Positions 38,527 through 50,500 of a stretch of 64,000 nt of DNA are shown here, piece by piece. The first letter of the stretch is position 1. Each line of letters opens with the position of its first letter. The notes under the pieces were generated by a model. It saw only the letters and a list, made by a program, of their open reading frames with translations, was not told where the DNA came from and ran no database searches. The translations under genes were made by a program, and so were the position numbers. The stretch is from Owenia fusiformis (taxonomy: Eukaryota; Annelida; Polychaeta; Sabellida; Oweniidae): contig CAIIXF020000001.1 of the NCBI GenBank assembly GCA_903813345.2, positions 16,079,915 to 16,143,914 on the forward strand. The letters run 5' to 3'.

Positions 38527-41500
38527 TCAAGTGGTAGTTCCAACCTTAGCTTTGTTATTTGCACATTCATCCTCGAGGAAAATAATAATATCCTTATTGG
38601 GATTAGGGACATCAGCATTTGTTTGATTTAGCACAACATTGTCAGTGTCATCAACTGGAATTATATTGTCTATTGCGTCAATGTCCCGTTCAGACTTCCA
38701 TGCAAGATATGTGTTCCAGAATAAAGCGGTAAAGTTAACAACCATCACTCTGCAATGTACAATTGTAATGTTTAAAAGACATCAGCTGCTTTGTACTTTT
38801 GTAATGTTATCCTTTTTCACATAAACAGAAGTATAGACAATATACTTGAGTAATATGTAGAATATGAATAAGGGAACTTTTGAAAACTATGTTAAGATGG
38901 CTCATGACATGAATGAAATATCCCACTAAGTAGGCAGTATATTTGAAGTTAATCTATTAAACTTGCTTAGCACCTTCCTGGAATTACACTGAAAAGACAT
39001 ATACGAGAAAGCAAGATTGCAACCAAAAGGTATTGAACTTAAAACCTCCCAACGTGTGTATGGATTTGAAGAAAATCAAATTGAGTGGTTATCCTGGAAT
39101 TATAATATTTATCACAAAACTTCATAAATTGCTGCCTGAAAACAAGATGGCCACCAAATGTGTATCACCTGTAAAGATGGGCTACCTGTAACATATACTG
39201 AAGAAATCTAATGAGCAATTTTCTTTGAATGGCACTTTTCTGAAAAGACTATCAGAAAAGAAGTTGCTGCCCAAAAGTTAATCGATCATGATGTCCTCTA
39301 AGATGTGTAAAAATTTGCTGAAAATCTAGCGACTGATTTTCAAGGAATTGTGATCTCATAAAAAACAGAATGCCACCATAGGAAAACACTCAGGACCATT
39401 ATTTCTAAGTCTAGTATGGTTTATCTGCAATAACATATGAGGTACAATTAATCATTATCGGTTTATTATGTATCGGTTTATTATGTATCGATCTGGAATG
39501 CTCGCTGTAAATTGTTCTATGACTGCTAGTGATCTATGTTGATATAATAGACAAGATGCAAGTAGACATAATCTTAATTTACATTGTTAAATATATATAA
39601 TTCAGTCAAAGTATTTGAAATCTACATGTAAAACTACTCAGCTATATTTTCAAGTGTTATACCATATAGTCATATGAAAATTGATCCACTAGAAGTGATG
39701 AATATTCAAGTTTAAGGGAACTTTCTAATATACCTGCCATGTTGCCAGACCCAAATAAGCCACCTGATGGTGAAACTGGTAACTACCTACTTGCATATGG
39801 GTTATTGTGCTTGTCAGGCAGATTAATTGTTTCAGATGTAAAGGATAGTAAAGCTTGATGAATGGGTAATATTAGGGGTTCCATGATCCAATATTATCTG
39901 AATATCTTTTAATATTACATGTGTTTGATATTTTAACGGTCCATTTCCATTCATGGTGGATACATGATCTTTCAAAACAGCAACAAATAAAATAAATCTG
40001 CTCACCTGTGTTGGAGTGGTACAAAGTAGAAGTTGACTAGCTGCACAGCGGGCCACAGTTTGTAGTTTGCTATTAATATATCGACAAAATTCTAAAATAA
40101 AACCAATTAATCAGTGAGAAACAGATAACAGCAACGCTGAGTCTAGCAAATCCCATCGAACAGCCAGGACTGCCCTTTTTGGGAAATGACTGCCTGTAAG
40201 GGAAATTGTCATTAGACATTGTAATATGCTTTTAAGTACTTACATATGAAATTTGAACAAAATGGCTCCACTACTTTTCCATTGCTGCAATTTTCTGAAA
40301 TGCCTGTATATTAGGCAAATTGTCATTGACAGTGTAATATTTTTCTAAGTATTCACATATAATTTCAACAAAATCGCTCAACTTTTTTTTCATTTATAGC
40401 AAAAAAACGTAAAATAACACACATAAAAATGGCCAGTGTAATAAAACAGGGTAGCATGCTTTAGGAGTATTCAGGTATCAAATATAAACAAAATCGCTCG
40501 AGTAATGGCTGCCATTTCTCAAGATGGCCACAATGCATTTTCAAAAATAATTAGAATTTCAACAAATCGATATCCTATATATTTCTAAAAATATAACCAT
40601 GGAATTCAAGTACTTAACCTGTTTATATTTCTGTTTTATATCCTCAGTTGAGTCTCCTTTTGCCAGGCCCATAATACCCAGGAATGCAGTCAGAAAACAG
40701 GGGGCAAAAAATAGCTGAAACAAAAGATCACACAATAGCAATTTTAATTTATATAACTGATGCCAATCCATTCACCTGATTATATATGATTATTTTTGAA
40801 AAAAACAGATAAAAAATAAAATGGAACTTACAAAATCGGTTTCAAATGATATAAAAAATTGTATGGTATGGTACTAGACATGGTAACAGCGGAAGCATTG
40901 AAGCAAGGACCATATTGTATGTTTCTGTTGACTAATGTATTGAAACATCTCTATTATTCAGGACCTACAATTACAAGATGACAAGAAAACTTGATACATA
41001 TGTGTACCTGGTCAAATGAGACTTTCCCTAGTGCTGCTAGATTTGCATTCTTTGGCTTGACTACCTTATCCAGCACTCCATACCAGCCTCTTAATACAGG
41101 GCCCTGGAAAGTTAAAGTATGTGTAAAAAGAATTCACAGAGATCCTGTAGTGGGCTCATATGGTAAATAATTGGTGTAAATTTACCCTCATAAAATGGAT
41201 ATAAGCATTCGGTCAGATGTATGACTTTTCATTTGTCCAAAACTGGATGGATGTGTGAATGTATGGATGGATGGATGGACAGACGGACGGTCAAGTTGGT
41301 GATTCAAAAGGATCAGAGCAAAGTCAAACTCTGGGTTTATATCTGAATTCTAAATAGGGTTATAAGTGAAACTAGCTAGTAATAAATGGTGGCCAGTATC
41401 AATCTATAATCAGAACAACGGCAACGCCAAAGCGTAGCGAATCCCATAGAACAGAAATGACTGGCATTTTTACAAACAAAATATATAGCAAATATCATAA

Positions 41501-42747
41501 AATAACACACATAAGAAAGGCCACCATTTTCAAAATGGTTGCTCACTAGCCAAGTTGTCATCAGAAGAAGTAATATGCTTTTTTTTATAGTATTCACATA
41601 CCAAATATGAACAAAATCGCTCCACTACTTTTCGAGTAATGGTTTAAAATACTTCAAAATGGTGGCCATTTTTCAAAATGGCCGCCTTCTACCAAAAATG
41701 TCATTAAACAGTGTGCCATGCTTATAGTATTCACATACCAAATATGAACAAAATCACTCCACTACTTTTCAAGTTACAGCAAAAATCGTTAAATAGCGAA
41801 TAAAGGCCGAGTAAATTACGTTTAAATGGCGGCCATTTTTCAAAATGGCCGCCTTCTACCAAAAGTGTCATTAGACAGGGTACCATGCTTATAGTATTCA
41901 CATACCAAATATGAACAAAATCGCTCCACTACTTTTCGAGTTATAGGAAAATAAGTTAAAATGGCGACCATTTTTCAAAATGGCTGCTTCTACCAAAAGT
42001 GTCATTAGACAGTGTGCCATGCTTATAGTATTCACATACCAAATATGAACAAAATCGCTCCACTACTTTTTGAGTTATAGTAAAATATGTTAAAATGGTG
42101 GCCATTTTTCAAAATGGCTGCTTCTACCAAAAATGTCATTAGACAGTGAGTCATGCTTATAGTATTCACATACCAAATATGAACAAAATCGATCTACTAC
42201 TTCTTGAGTTACAGCAAAAATCGTAAAATAACGAGTAAAGGCCGCCATTTTTTAAGATGGCTGCCATGTGCTTCTTTAATATCTACATTTTTAGCTTTAT
42301 CAAAGTCCTACATAATTTTTTTACATTTAAAACATATTGCTATTACAGTTTTACATATTGCACCTAAATTACTGTAAAATCAGCACTAAAATGGCCGCCA
42401 TTTTTAAATGAGCGGCCATTTTGAAAATCGGCTTTAGAGCAGAACTTCTACCCCCATAGGGTATATGTGTACAAAATATGAACAAAATCGGGCCAACGGT
42501 ATTTGAGTTATTGCCCGGACGGACGGACGGATGGACGTACGGACGGACGTACGCATGGATGGACGTACGTACGTACGGACAGAGGCGTTCCCTATATCCC
42601 TCCGAACCTTGTTCGATGGGATAATAAGTGTACTTACTCCAAAAAAGGCTCCGAAACAGAAGAATCTTGCTGACCTCTTTATTTCAAGTTGTGGTTTTCT
42701 TTCAATCAGTTTCTGTGCAATGGCATCTCCTGTAGCCATAATGGCAC
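38527..42747 (-). CDS. MPV17/PXMP2-family inner-membrane protein, first exon unresolved
   Basis: Five phase-matched exons on the minus strand: 42638-42747 (AIMATGDAIAQKLIERK, RSARFFCFGAFFG), 41008-41103 (GPVLRGWYGVLDKVV), 40619-40714 (LFFAPCFLTAFLGIMG), 40006-40091 (LIANYKLWPAVQLVNFYFVP), 38527-38749 (FWNTYLAWKS). Exon borders fall where vertebrate MPV17 has them. MPV17 and SYM1 are mitochondrial inner-membrane channel-like proteins needed for mtDNA maintenance; PXMP2 and MPV17L2 are paralogues, and this copy looks closest to MPV17 itself. These exons give about 203 residues. After the usual end (LAWKSERD) there is an unusual acidic tail of roughly 50 residues ending in VGTTT. Exon 2 needs a donor in phase 1. 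Two upstream donors fit (43,289 and 44,393), but neither gives a clean in-frame ATG, so the N-terminus is left open. MPV17 is the likely gene symbol, but paralogy is not settled. Confidence 0.88.
40128..40580. repeat. ATCCCATCGAACA-family copy in an MPV17 intron
   Basis: CAACGCTGAGTCTAGCAAAT, then CCCATCGAACAGCCAGGACT, followed by two or three decayed units of TTCACATATAATTTCAACAA AATCGCTC type with AAGATGGCCAC. Lies between exons 4 and 5 of the MPV17-family gene. Confidence 0.65.
41395..42625. mobile_element. ATCCCATCGAACA-family element, long copy with internal tandem array
   Basis: Left end CAACGCCAAAGCGTAGCGAA plus TCCCATAGAACAG; right end GAGGCGTTCCCTATATCCCT plus TTGTTCGATGGGATA. The interior holds about five units of 130-165 bp (CTTCTACCAAAAGTGTCATT, TTCACATACCAAATATGAAC, AAAATGGCGGCCATTTTTCA). 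A GGACGGACGTACG tract precedes the right end. It is inside the MPV17 intron next to exon 2. Confidence 0.85.
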
Positions 42748-42909
42748 CTGGATAGTAAAGAATCAACATTTAAAATATATTATGCAGTGATCTCCCGGTA
42801 GCTGATATGAGGCCCTTGGATATGTTAACTAAGAAAATTGTTTAATAAAATTCCCTGTTACACTCAATTGGTAATGTGAAGTGAACATATATTTATATAA
42901 TGCAATAGT

Positions 42910-43215
42910 GTAAAGAATCGTGGGGAGCAGGAGGGGACTCGCCGGACTGACTAGCAAGCTAGCCTAATGTACACTAGGTGCACCGCGAATGTGTTCGAGT
43001 CCCACCTGATCCTCCCCTGGTTTCTCTATAGGGGTGGTCAGATTGGCGGTTGGGTATCTACCTGTAGCCTACTGAAGGTGTGGCCGAGCGGAGACCATCT
43101 TCGGGCCTGTATCCCCCGGGTGAGGATACCAAGCTCCCTGTGCAAGCAGCAGGAGTAGGCTAGGATCGGTGTCGGAGTGTGTGTGCAGTCTTGGGGAATA
43201 TGATTAATCTGAATG
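42910..43215. mobile_element. tRNA-derived SINE-like element
   Basis: TGTTCGAGTCCCACC is a near-consensus RNA polymerase III B box, with an A-box-like segment about 60 bases upstream. A second A-box-like TGGCCGAGCGG occurs at about 43,081. GC-rich against its AT-rich surroundings. Confidence 0.55.
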
Positions 43216-43316
43216 AATTTACACTTAATAAATGACAAACATATGAGTTAAGTTTATATCAATTTAATGTGCTATTATAGCCAAACTTACCAAACAATGT
43301 ATAATAATGTCCAAAT

Positions 43317-43556
43317 AAGCCAGTGTATGAGTTATATGAAATAAAGCCAAAAAGCCCACCCAAAGTTAGAATGTGAAAACGACCCTCCCCAAAACTGCTA
43401 AGAAACACACTAAAGTTGTACTTCCTTGTCCCAGTATATACAGTAACAGTTTAATGTATCAGTTCAATGAACAAACCAATCACATTACCGGACAAGGAAG
43501 TACCTCCCCTTTAAACCAAGGAACCCCAAAGTAAGAGTGGCTCATACACTGGCTTT
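43317..43556. mobile_element. Hairpin MITE next to a possible MPV17 5' exon
   Basis: AAGCCAGTGTATGAGTTA at the left and CTCATACACTGGCTT at the right are inverted, as are GTACTTCCTTGTCC and GGACAAGGAAGTAC inside. The minus-strand frame through the left arm reads into LFGHYYTLFG and a GTAAGT donor. Confidence 0.65.
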
Positions 43557-44392
43557 TACAAAAATGCATTGATCAATGATTGACAGAGAACACTATGACA
43601 CGTGTTCTCTACAATAGTTCTCTCCAATAATTTTCAATATGAGAAAATCCAGGGGATCAGCGGATCACTATTTTCAAATAGTGTATCTCAGAACACACAG
43701 CATGCATTTCTTTACATTATACCAAACCCTCATCAATGTATAAAACTTAATGACAAACAAAGAAATAGGTCACCAGAAACAGCTTACCAGACAAACAAAC
43801 AAACTTATAAGGTCAATTGAGTACACAAACATGTACAACATGTTCTTACCAATGGGTGATACAGATTTTTCATCCTGAATGCAAGATTTCAGGATGGAAA
43901 TCCAAAATAACCACCTTCACAGCCAGAATGCCAAAAACTGTTCAGTTTGATATTTTCATAAAAAGAATCATCCCTGAAAATTTGAAATCAATCTGTCTAA
44001 TGGTTCACCTGGAAACGCATAGACAAGACTTAAAATGGCTGGAATCTAAATTCAAAAGTTTTGTTGTCAAATAGAACATTGATTTACTGCAACAACAGAC
44101 TGTTGAAGGAACAAAATAAGGTAACAATAAATAAATTATGTATTGATTCAAATATATATAGGGCATTATAAACGCTACTCAGCACAGCGTTTAGTCAAAA
44201 TGGGCTCGATTTATTCTCTTCAAGTACACATACATCCAACTTCCCAGAGCTGACTTCTGTCAGCTCAGTAGAGTAATCTTACCATATTCTATGGCCACTG
44301 AGTGTGGCCATACAATATAAATAAGACACTCTTTGTTGCCTTTAAATTGCAGAGCCGTCTTATTTTTATTTATGTAAACATAATAAACTTAC

Positions 44393-44505
44393 CTTCATTG
44401 ATCTTTACACGCAGTCCTATTTCATAAATTGGTCTACTTCGCAGGATATTTATTCACAAAAGAATTATAACAAAACTGAAAGAAATTTTTACAACAAGCG
44501 GCCAT
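44393..44505 (-). promoter_or_regulatory. Candidate 5' exon and start region of the MPV17-family gene
   Basis: A good donor (GAAG/GTAAGT) at 44,393 is in the phase needed by MPV17 exon 2. Upstream, an ATG at 44,505 sits in AAGATGGCCGC, a common context at animal 5' ends, and its first codons read FCYNSFVNKYPAK, which resembles the Y...L..HP segment at the MPV17 N-terminus. That frame meets a stop before the donor, and the frame that joins exon 2 has no ATG. So this is either a frameshifted first exon, an unrecognised tiny intron, or a UTR exon. Other minus-strand donor-like sites exist at 44,286, 43,849 and 43,289. Confidence 0.35.
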
Positions 44506-45563
44506 CTTGACTAAATCGCAATAGCAGAAAAAAAGGCATGCTTTCCAAATGGAGAACGAGACGACGTCTATTTTAAATGAAAACGTTCAATATCTCATCA
44601 ACAAGACAAGCTGTTACCATTTCGATTCATGAAATGTTTACAGAACGATTTTTTGAATAATACATACATTTATTGAACGACAGCTTAAGATTTACAATAG
44701 TTCACGGTGTTCCAGATGGAATCACTTCTAGCCAAGAATTGGGTAGAGAATCGAGTAAAAGTAGACTATCACTATGATCCCACAAAAAATACAAAACCTG
44801 TTTGAAGAGCTGTGGTGATTAGTGGACGTTTCTCCAGCAATCGTATGTAACCTCTCCATATTCCTGACATCAATGGACCTCAGTTTAACGTTGTAGTATG
44901 TTTGAAATGGTTTTAATATCGCAAGATGTCAAAAAGTGTGTGAAAATCCGATTTTCAACTTCAGCACAAGTAACTTTCAACAGAGTCACTAATTAGTCTC
45001 GTATTTTTAATAATCAATTTGATATGTGTAAATCTTTATGTAAAATTAATCCTTATATCAAGTAAATATATATTGAAATCCTGTTGTCATTTAGAACTTA
45101 TTTGTTACTGTCATTTCTATTGTTTGAAAATAAAATAAAAAACGCATAGTACTCGGGAATCAGGGCTAGTTTTCAGGTTTTGGGGATCGATCATTCTTGA
45201 CATTGTTGATTATTCTGCATTTTCTATGCACACCTGCTAGTATATGAAAACATACTTTTGCTTGGTTTTATAAAATCCATGTGTTAATATAACCATAAAA
45301 ATGTGTTATCAATATCAAACTTATCGTTATTTGAATATCCATTCTTCTTGTGTAAGTTCACATTAGTCTACAATAACTGGATCCAGAGATTCACCCATTT
45401 ACTGGATAATCATTTATTTGATACCTTAGTTTCCTTCAATTCCATTGATTCTATGATTTGAAAAATATAAAGCCATCTGTGAACATAACACTGGGTATCT
45501 AAATAAAACAGCTAATCAAACATTTGGTTAAATGAAGCACGCCACAATTGTTCAAGCTATGTA

Positions 45564-45742
45564 CAGGCCCGTAGCTGGGGGAGGGGGGGTTCGAGTCCCC
45601 CCCCCCCCGCCAAAAATCTCTCAAAATCGTGCAGTTTTTCATCATTCTGGGCACTATTTGGACCAAAATTATCGCAAGTGAAACTCCCCCCGGAGTTTTT
45701 CAAAAAGTGAACCCCCCTTGGCAAATCCTGGCTACGGACCTG
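45564..45742. mobile_element. hAT-like MITE with CAGG(C/T)CCGTAGC tips
   Basis: CAGGCCCGTAGCTGGGGG at the left, GGCTACGGACCTG at the right, with poly-G/poly-C tracts inside. No clean 8-base target duplication. Confidence 0.6.
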
Positions 45743-46669
45743 ATATATCAAATTGGATTATAGAAAGAGGGAGGGGGCATTTTTATGATTCATGATACAG
45801 CTTCATATTATGTAAGAGTCTTCCAGGTGCTGACAATTAATGCTGTGTAGGGCTGGACCACTAATTCACTATTTTTTTTACTAACCAAAATATTTTCTAG
45901 AAATGCTCCCATAACCCAAGATGAATTGTTTCATGCATAATTTTCATCCATCATTGACACATAATAATAAGTCAGAAAATAATCATTCATTGCCATGCAT
46001 CTGTACATCCCTTCTATTTAATATTGATATTTAAAACTACAATATAAAGTGGGTGAGGGAGGTACACTGCAATTTGTTTTAGTTAGGCAATATTTGACTT
46101 GATTTTTTTTAATATTTTAAAATACTTAAGAGACACCATGGTAAAGCGCTTATTGATGAAGATTTAAATTAATGATCTTGTAGCAGTACTGAAATGGACA
46201 CCTTGAATCAACAAAAAACATTTTTAAAATATTACTTTTTATTATTATCACTATCACAATTATATTACTTTAATATCATTCACTTTCACATACCAGTAAG
46301 TTATTGAACATAATTTATTTTAATTTACATTGACATCACATGCCTGGGCACTATAGTATAACCAGACCTCACTATATCGTCTCCTCATTCAGAATCTGTG
46401 CTTAACTCAAAACTTTTTTCAGATACACCAAGTGTGTTCTGAGCTGACGATATAGCAAGCATTTGTGGATCCATGTTAAGCTTAACATACCACTTGGCTT
46501 GCTTATAAATATGGTCTGGTCGATACCCATCATATATACGATACAATTTAATAATTATATGATGTAAAATCAATAGTCTTTCATTAAGAATCTGTCAATC
46601 CCCCCCCCCCCTATTCCCACTGGGATAGAGAGAATGGGTGTGGGGTTGATACAGGGTCTTGATGCAAGC

Positions 46670-46756
46670 CATTAAAAGGCATTAAGCCATTACCATGAAA
46701 AAATGTCACCACCTTGTAAGTTTTTGCAAATTGTGGTGGTGACATAAAAATCAACA
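46670..46756. mobile_element. TGTCACCAC-family MITE copy, minimal
   Basis: AAAGGCATTAAGCCATTACC, AAAATGTCACCACCTTGTAA, then TTGTGGTGGTGACATAAAAA. Nearly only the two termini remain. Confidence 0.75.
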
Positions 46757-47522
46757 CACAGGTACACAGCACATCACAAAATACAAACTTTCCTTTAGAT
46801 TTCTTTCTAAGGACAATATTAAAGTCAGAAGCAACTGATTCATTCTACAGCCATTACTACTACTTAGATGCGACTTAAACTACATAGTACATACTAGTAT
46901 ACATTTACAAGGATACAAAGCCTGAGAAAAAGAATTAATTTAAGTATTTCGAATTTCCAATTGTACATGACTAGGAATTCTCTGCATTATGTAACAAGGC
47001 CCTAGATATACAACTGGTATTTGTACAGGACTGACAACATTACTGCATTTCTCATATAAGTATATGTCTTTATAAGTTTAGTACTTTACAATGTCTTTTG
47101 TGACATTAACATTGTTAAGATTACAATATCACAGTTCTGGGTTACTACACTTGCTTAACTGTTAACTTGTGGTGCTGATTTTGGAAAGTATTTACTTTTC
47201 TGCAACAGAAATTCTCACAGTGAGTGCTACTTTGAGTTTTATGAACAAGTCGTTCAACAGTATTTTTTATAGGCCTACCCATGCATCAATAAGCCCTGTG
47301 AGTCACCTTGCAAGTATATTCAACATAGTGCTATTCTATCTACTAAATAATGGCACAGCCATAATATTGATAAGATTTACCAAAACTGAATGATGACAGA
47401 TATGTATGGACAACATGATTCCACTTCTAATTTGAAGGTTTCAAATTACACAACAAATTCTGGATATATGCTACATTTCTGTCTCCTGGTGTTTCTCTAT
47501 ATTGTAAATGAGGATAGTCCAG

Positions 47523-50500
47523 CTATGTAAAGTTCTCAGTGATCTGTTTGGGATCCCCATAAACAGCAGCATACATCCCTGGCTGCAACTTTTCTGCTGT
47601 TGATAATACTATGTGGAAATCTCCCTCTTGAGTTAAAGTCATATCTTTCTTAATTTTATTAACATTGCACTTTGTTTTTCCCCTGTTCCTGAAAGATAAC
47701 AATATAAAACTTAAATTACAAGTTTATCATGGATAAATGAAACCCATACTACAATAGGACAATTCTTTACAATTAAAAAAATAAGGTTATCACAAAAATT
47801 TCAGTTAGCTAAAAACAAAATTTAAATCAGATGAAATCAATCTAAATCAACTCACGTTAATAATTTGCATATGACAAATGTACAATAACTGTGACCATAC
47901 CCAGTGATGACTTTCTGACCCTTTACAACATTTAAAGTTATAGATACTAACGTGTCTAGTTCTACAAGCTTTATGAGAGAAAGGGCTCTGCGTTCTAAAG
48001 ACATGATGAACTGCTCAATATAGGTCTCCCGTATTCCACAGCTTGCCTTCAATTCTGCAAGCTGTAATACAATAAATAAAAAAAAAATATACATCCAAGA
48101 ATAGTGCAAGACACATTAGGCCTTTTCACAGTTTCAGTATACTGTAGATTGGGTTAATTTGGTGCTACTTTATTTGGCAATTTTGCCATATTGGCGGCTA
48201 TTTCATTTGGCGAACACTTGGGCTTGGACATTGCTTTGACGGAACAACTTTTATATACACTGAAACAAAACACAAATTGTTACACCTATTCCTTCAATTC
48301 AACTACTATGTCTAGTAGTTTATTAATGACACAACTCCCTGAGCCAATTAAGAAGTGATATGTTCTGATTATTACCCTTATCCTTTTCAGATTTTGTAAA
48401 AACTAAACCATAATTGACTTAAACACACCAAAAGAAATTCCCTGGGTTTCTTTTAAAACTTTGTCAGGATGTAAATTGGCAATTTTTCAATTTCGCCAAA
48501 TTCGCCACATTAAAGCGGGCCCCAAATTAACCCAAACTACAGTATGTAAATTCTGTATCTAAAGTCATGACTTGCATTCCAGTTAAACAACATCATCAAA
48601 TTCATTCTTTTAACAAAATAGGGCCATAAAATTCTTCAAAATTCTCCCTTTTCACAAATATACTTTTTCATAAAAAGTTCACATCTTGTCTGCTATTGCA
48701 TCACTGCCAATGGTTTGAGAGGTCGTATTTCCTAAAATTGTGTTTTAGCCGAGAAATAATTGATATAAATTGATCATATTTAGCCAGAATTCAGTTTTCA
48801 AATTGTCTTAATGAGTGACCAAGTCAGCTTGACCTTCATGTTTTAGCATACAAGCAATCAATTTCATTCCATATATGGAAAGTGTAAAAATAGAGCTGTC
48901 AATCAAATCTTAGAATGATCAAACATACTAGCTGTTTCAGCTATTTTGTTCAAATGATGGAATATTTCAGTTTTGGAAATATACCATTCAAATTGATACT
49001 TTAATAAAACATCAGATGTCAATTTTATAGATCAGTGCAATGCCTTGACAAATTATTTGGCAATAGTTTAGAGAAAGTGATAAAATTATTCAGATAATGT
49101 GAATTTTTCTGCAATTAGTATATATATCATCAATACTTTCAATATTTTATTAGATACCTCAGTTTTTTCAGGAAATTGAAGGGAACATTTTCGCATGATT
49201 TAGGGAAAAAGTGTACATTCCATATTTTGCACTCTCTATCAATTGATAACAACACTTTATGTAACTTGTTGTTCCAATTTTGAAATAAACCATTCCTCAT
49301 CATATAATTTTTCTAAAAATGCTAAATGTTTATACTTTCTCAAAGAAAAATTAACTTTTTTTCATTCTTGTGTTCATTCCTCTATGAATGTGGATAAGCA
49401 CAATCAATATTTAGGAGATCACCCTTTTTGAACTTGAATTTTCAAAACTTAAATAACTGCACCATATGATAAGGTAAAAGAGATAAAAAATACCTTTGGT
49501 CAAATTCACACATTGCTTCCATTTATGCCAATCATTACACATGTATATCTCTGATTCTGTTTATAATATACTAAAGAATTTTCTGTTATATGCTTGCTGT
49601 GTAATACAAATTGAAGAAATTATATAAAAATGATGAACAAGGCATTAACATGCAAAATGTCACCACCTGCCATTTGTTACAGACATCGACTGCCACCTGA
49701 ACACCAGACACTGACCCCCGAACACAGTCCATTAAAAAGTTGTAGACTATAACACTTGTGGTGGTAACATAAAAAAAATGATGCAAATATGGCGATATTA
49801 TTGGTTACTTACTTCACAGAGAAGTTTTCCAACTAAGGTTTCACCCTCATTATACGGCTTGAATATTTCACTGCAAACATACAGAAAATTGAAGAAACAT
49901 GCTATAAAAATTAATTTGTTTTGTGAAGCATGTCATTCATTTGCCTTAGTAAATCACCCAATCAAATATTTCATTCTCATTAAATGGAAAAATAAATTTA
50001 TTATTTGATGACTTTATTCCTCATTTTTCGTCAAATGTATTAAAATTTCAAAAACAATTAGGCTAAAAAGAACTTTAAAGAAAACGAATCCTAGGTGCTT
50101 ATGTACTTGTAGATAGAGACTAGATGTTCTCACCAGGATTTCTCATATATGGGCAATAATCTTTTCACAATTCTGGTCAAAATAAGTCAAAATAGGAACA
50201 ATCATCATTATATACTTCTGTTATTGATGGGGTCCCGCTGAAAATGTAAAAGTAATGGAATTTGACTTTCTCAACCTTTAGCACATACCCCAGGGTCAAA
50301 GAATGTATGAGGTGCTTGTCTGAAAAGTGGTCAGTGAATTTTTAATAAACTACTATAGTGGCCCCATTTTTCCATTTTTTGACATAGAGGCAATAAGTCT
50401 GCTTAGAGAATATAAGTATATACTGTACGCCCAGTATTTTTCACGTGCGATTTAGTTTCGCGCTTTTCGCGACTGTATTAAAATCGCGAAAATTAATCGT

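Noticed and set aside
42434-42769. 111-codon ORF containing the MPV17 exon as one protein
   Set aside because: Only 42638-42747 is coding; the rest reads intron and a GGACGGACG tract (RTYVRPSMRTSVR).
43817-44074. 85-codon plus ORF with Cys/His residues
   Set aside because: No family, lies in the MPV17 first intron and codon use looks random.
44551-44800. Short plus-strand peptides (MENETTSILNENV..., MESLLAKNWVENR...) as a divergent gene
   Set aside because: Each is under 30 codons with stops and no clear splice partner.
46385-46573. 62-codon minus ORF ending in STDSE
   Set aside because: No recognisable domain; near a pogo-like ACCAGACCTCACTATATCG fragment, so probably transposon debris.
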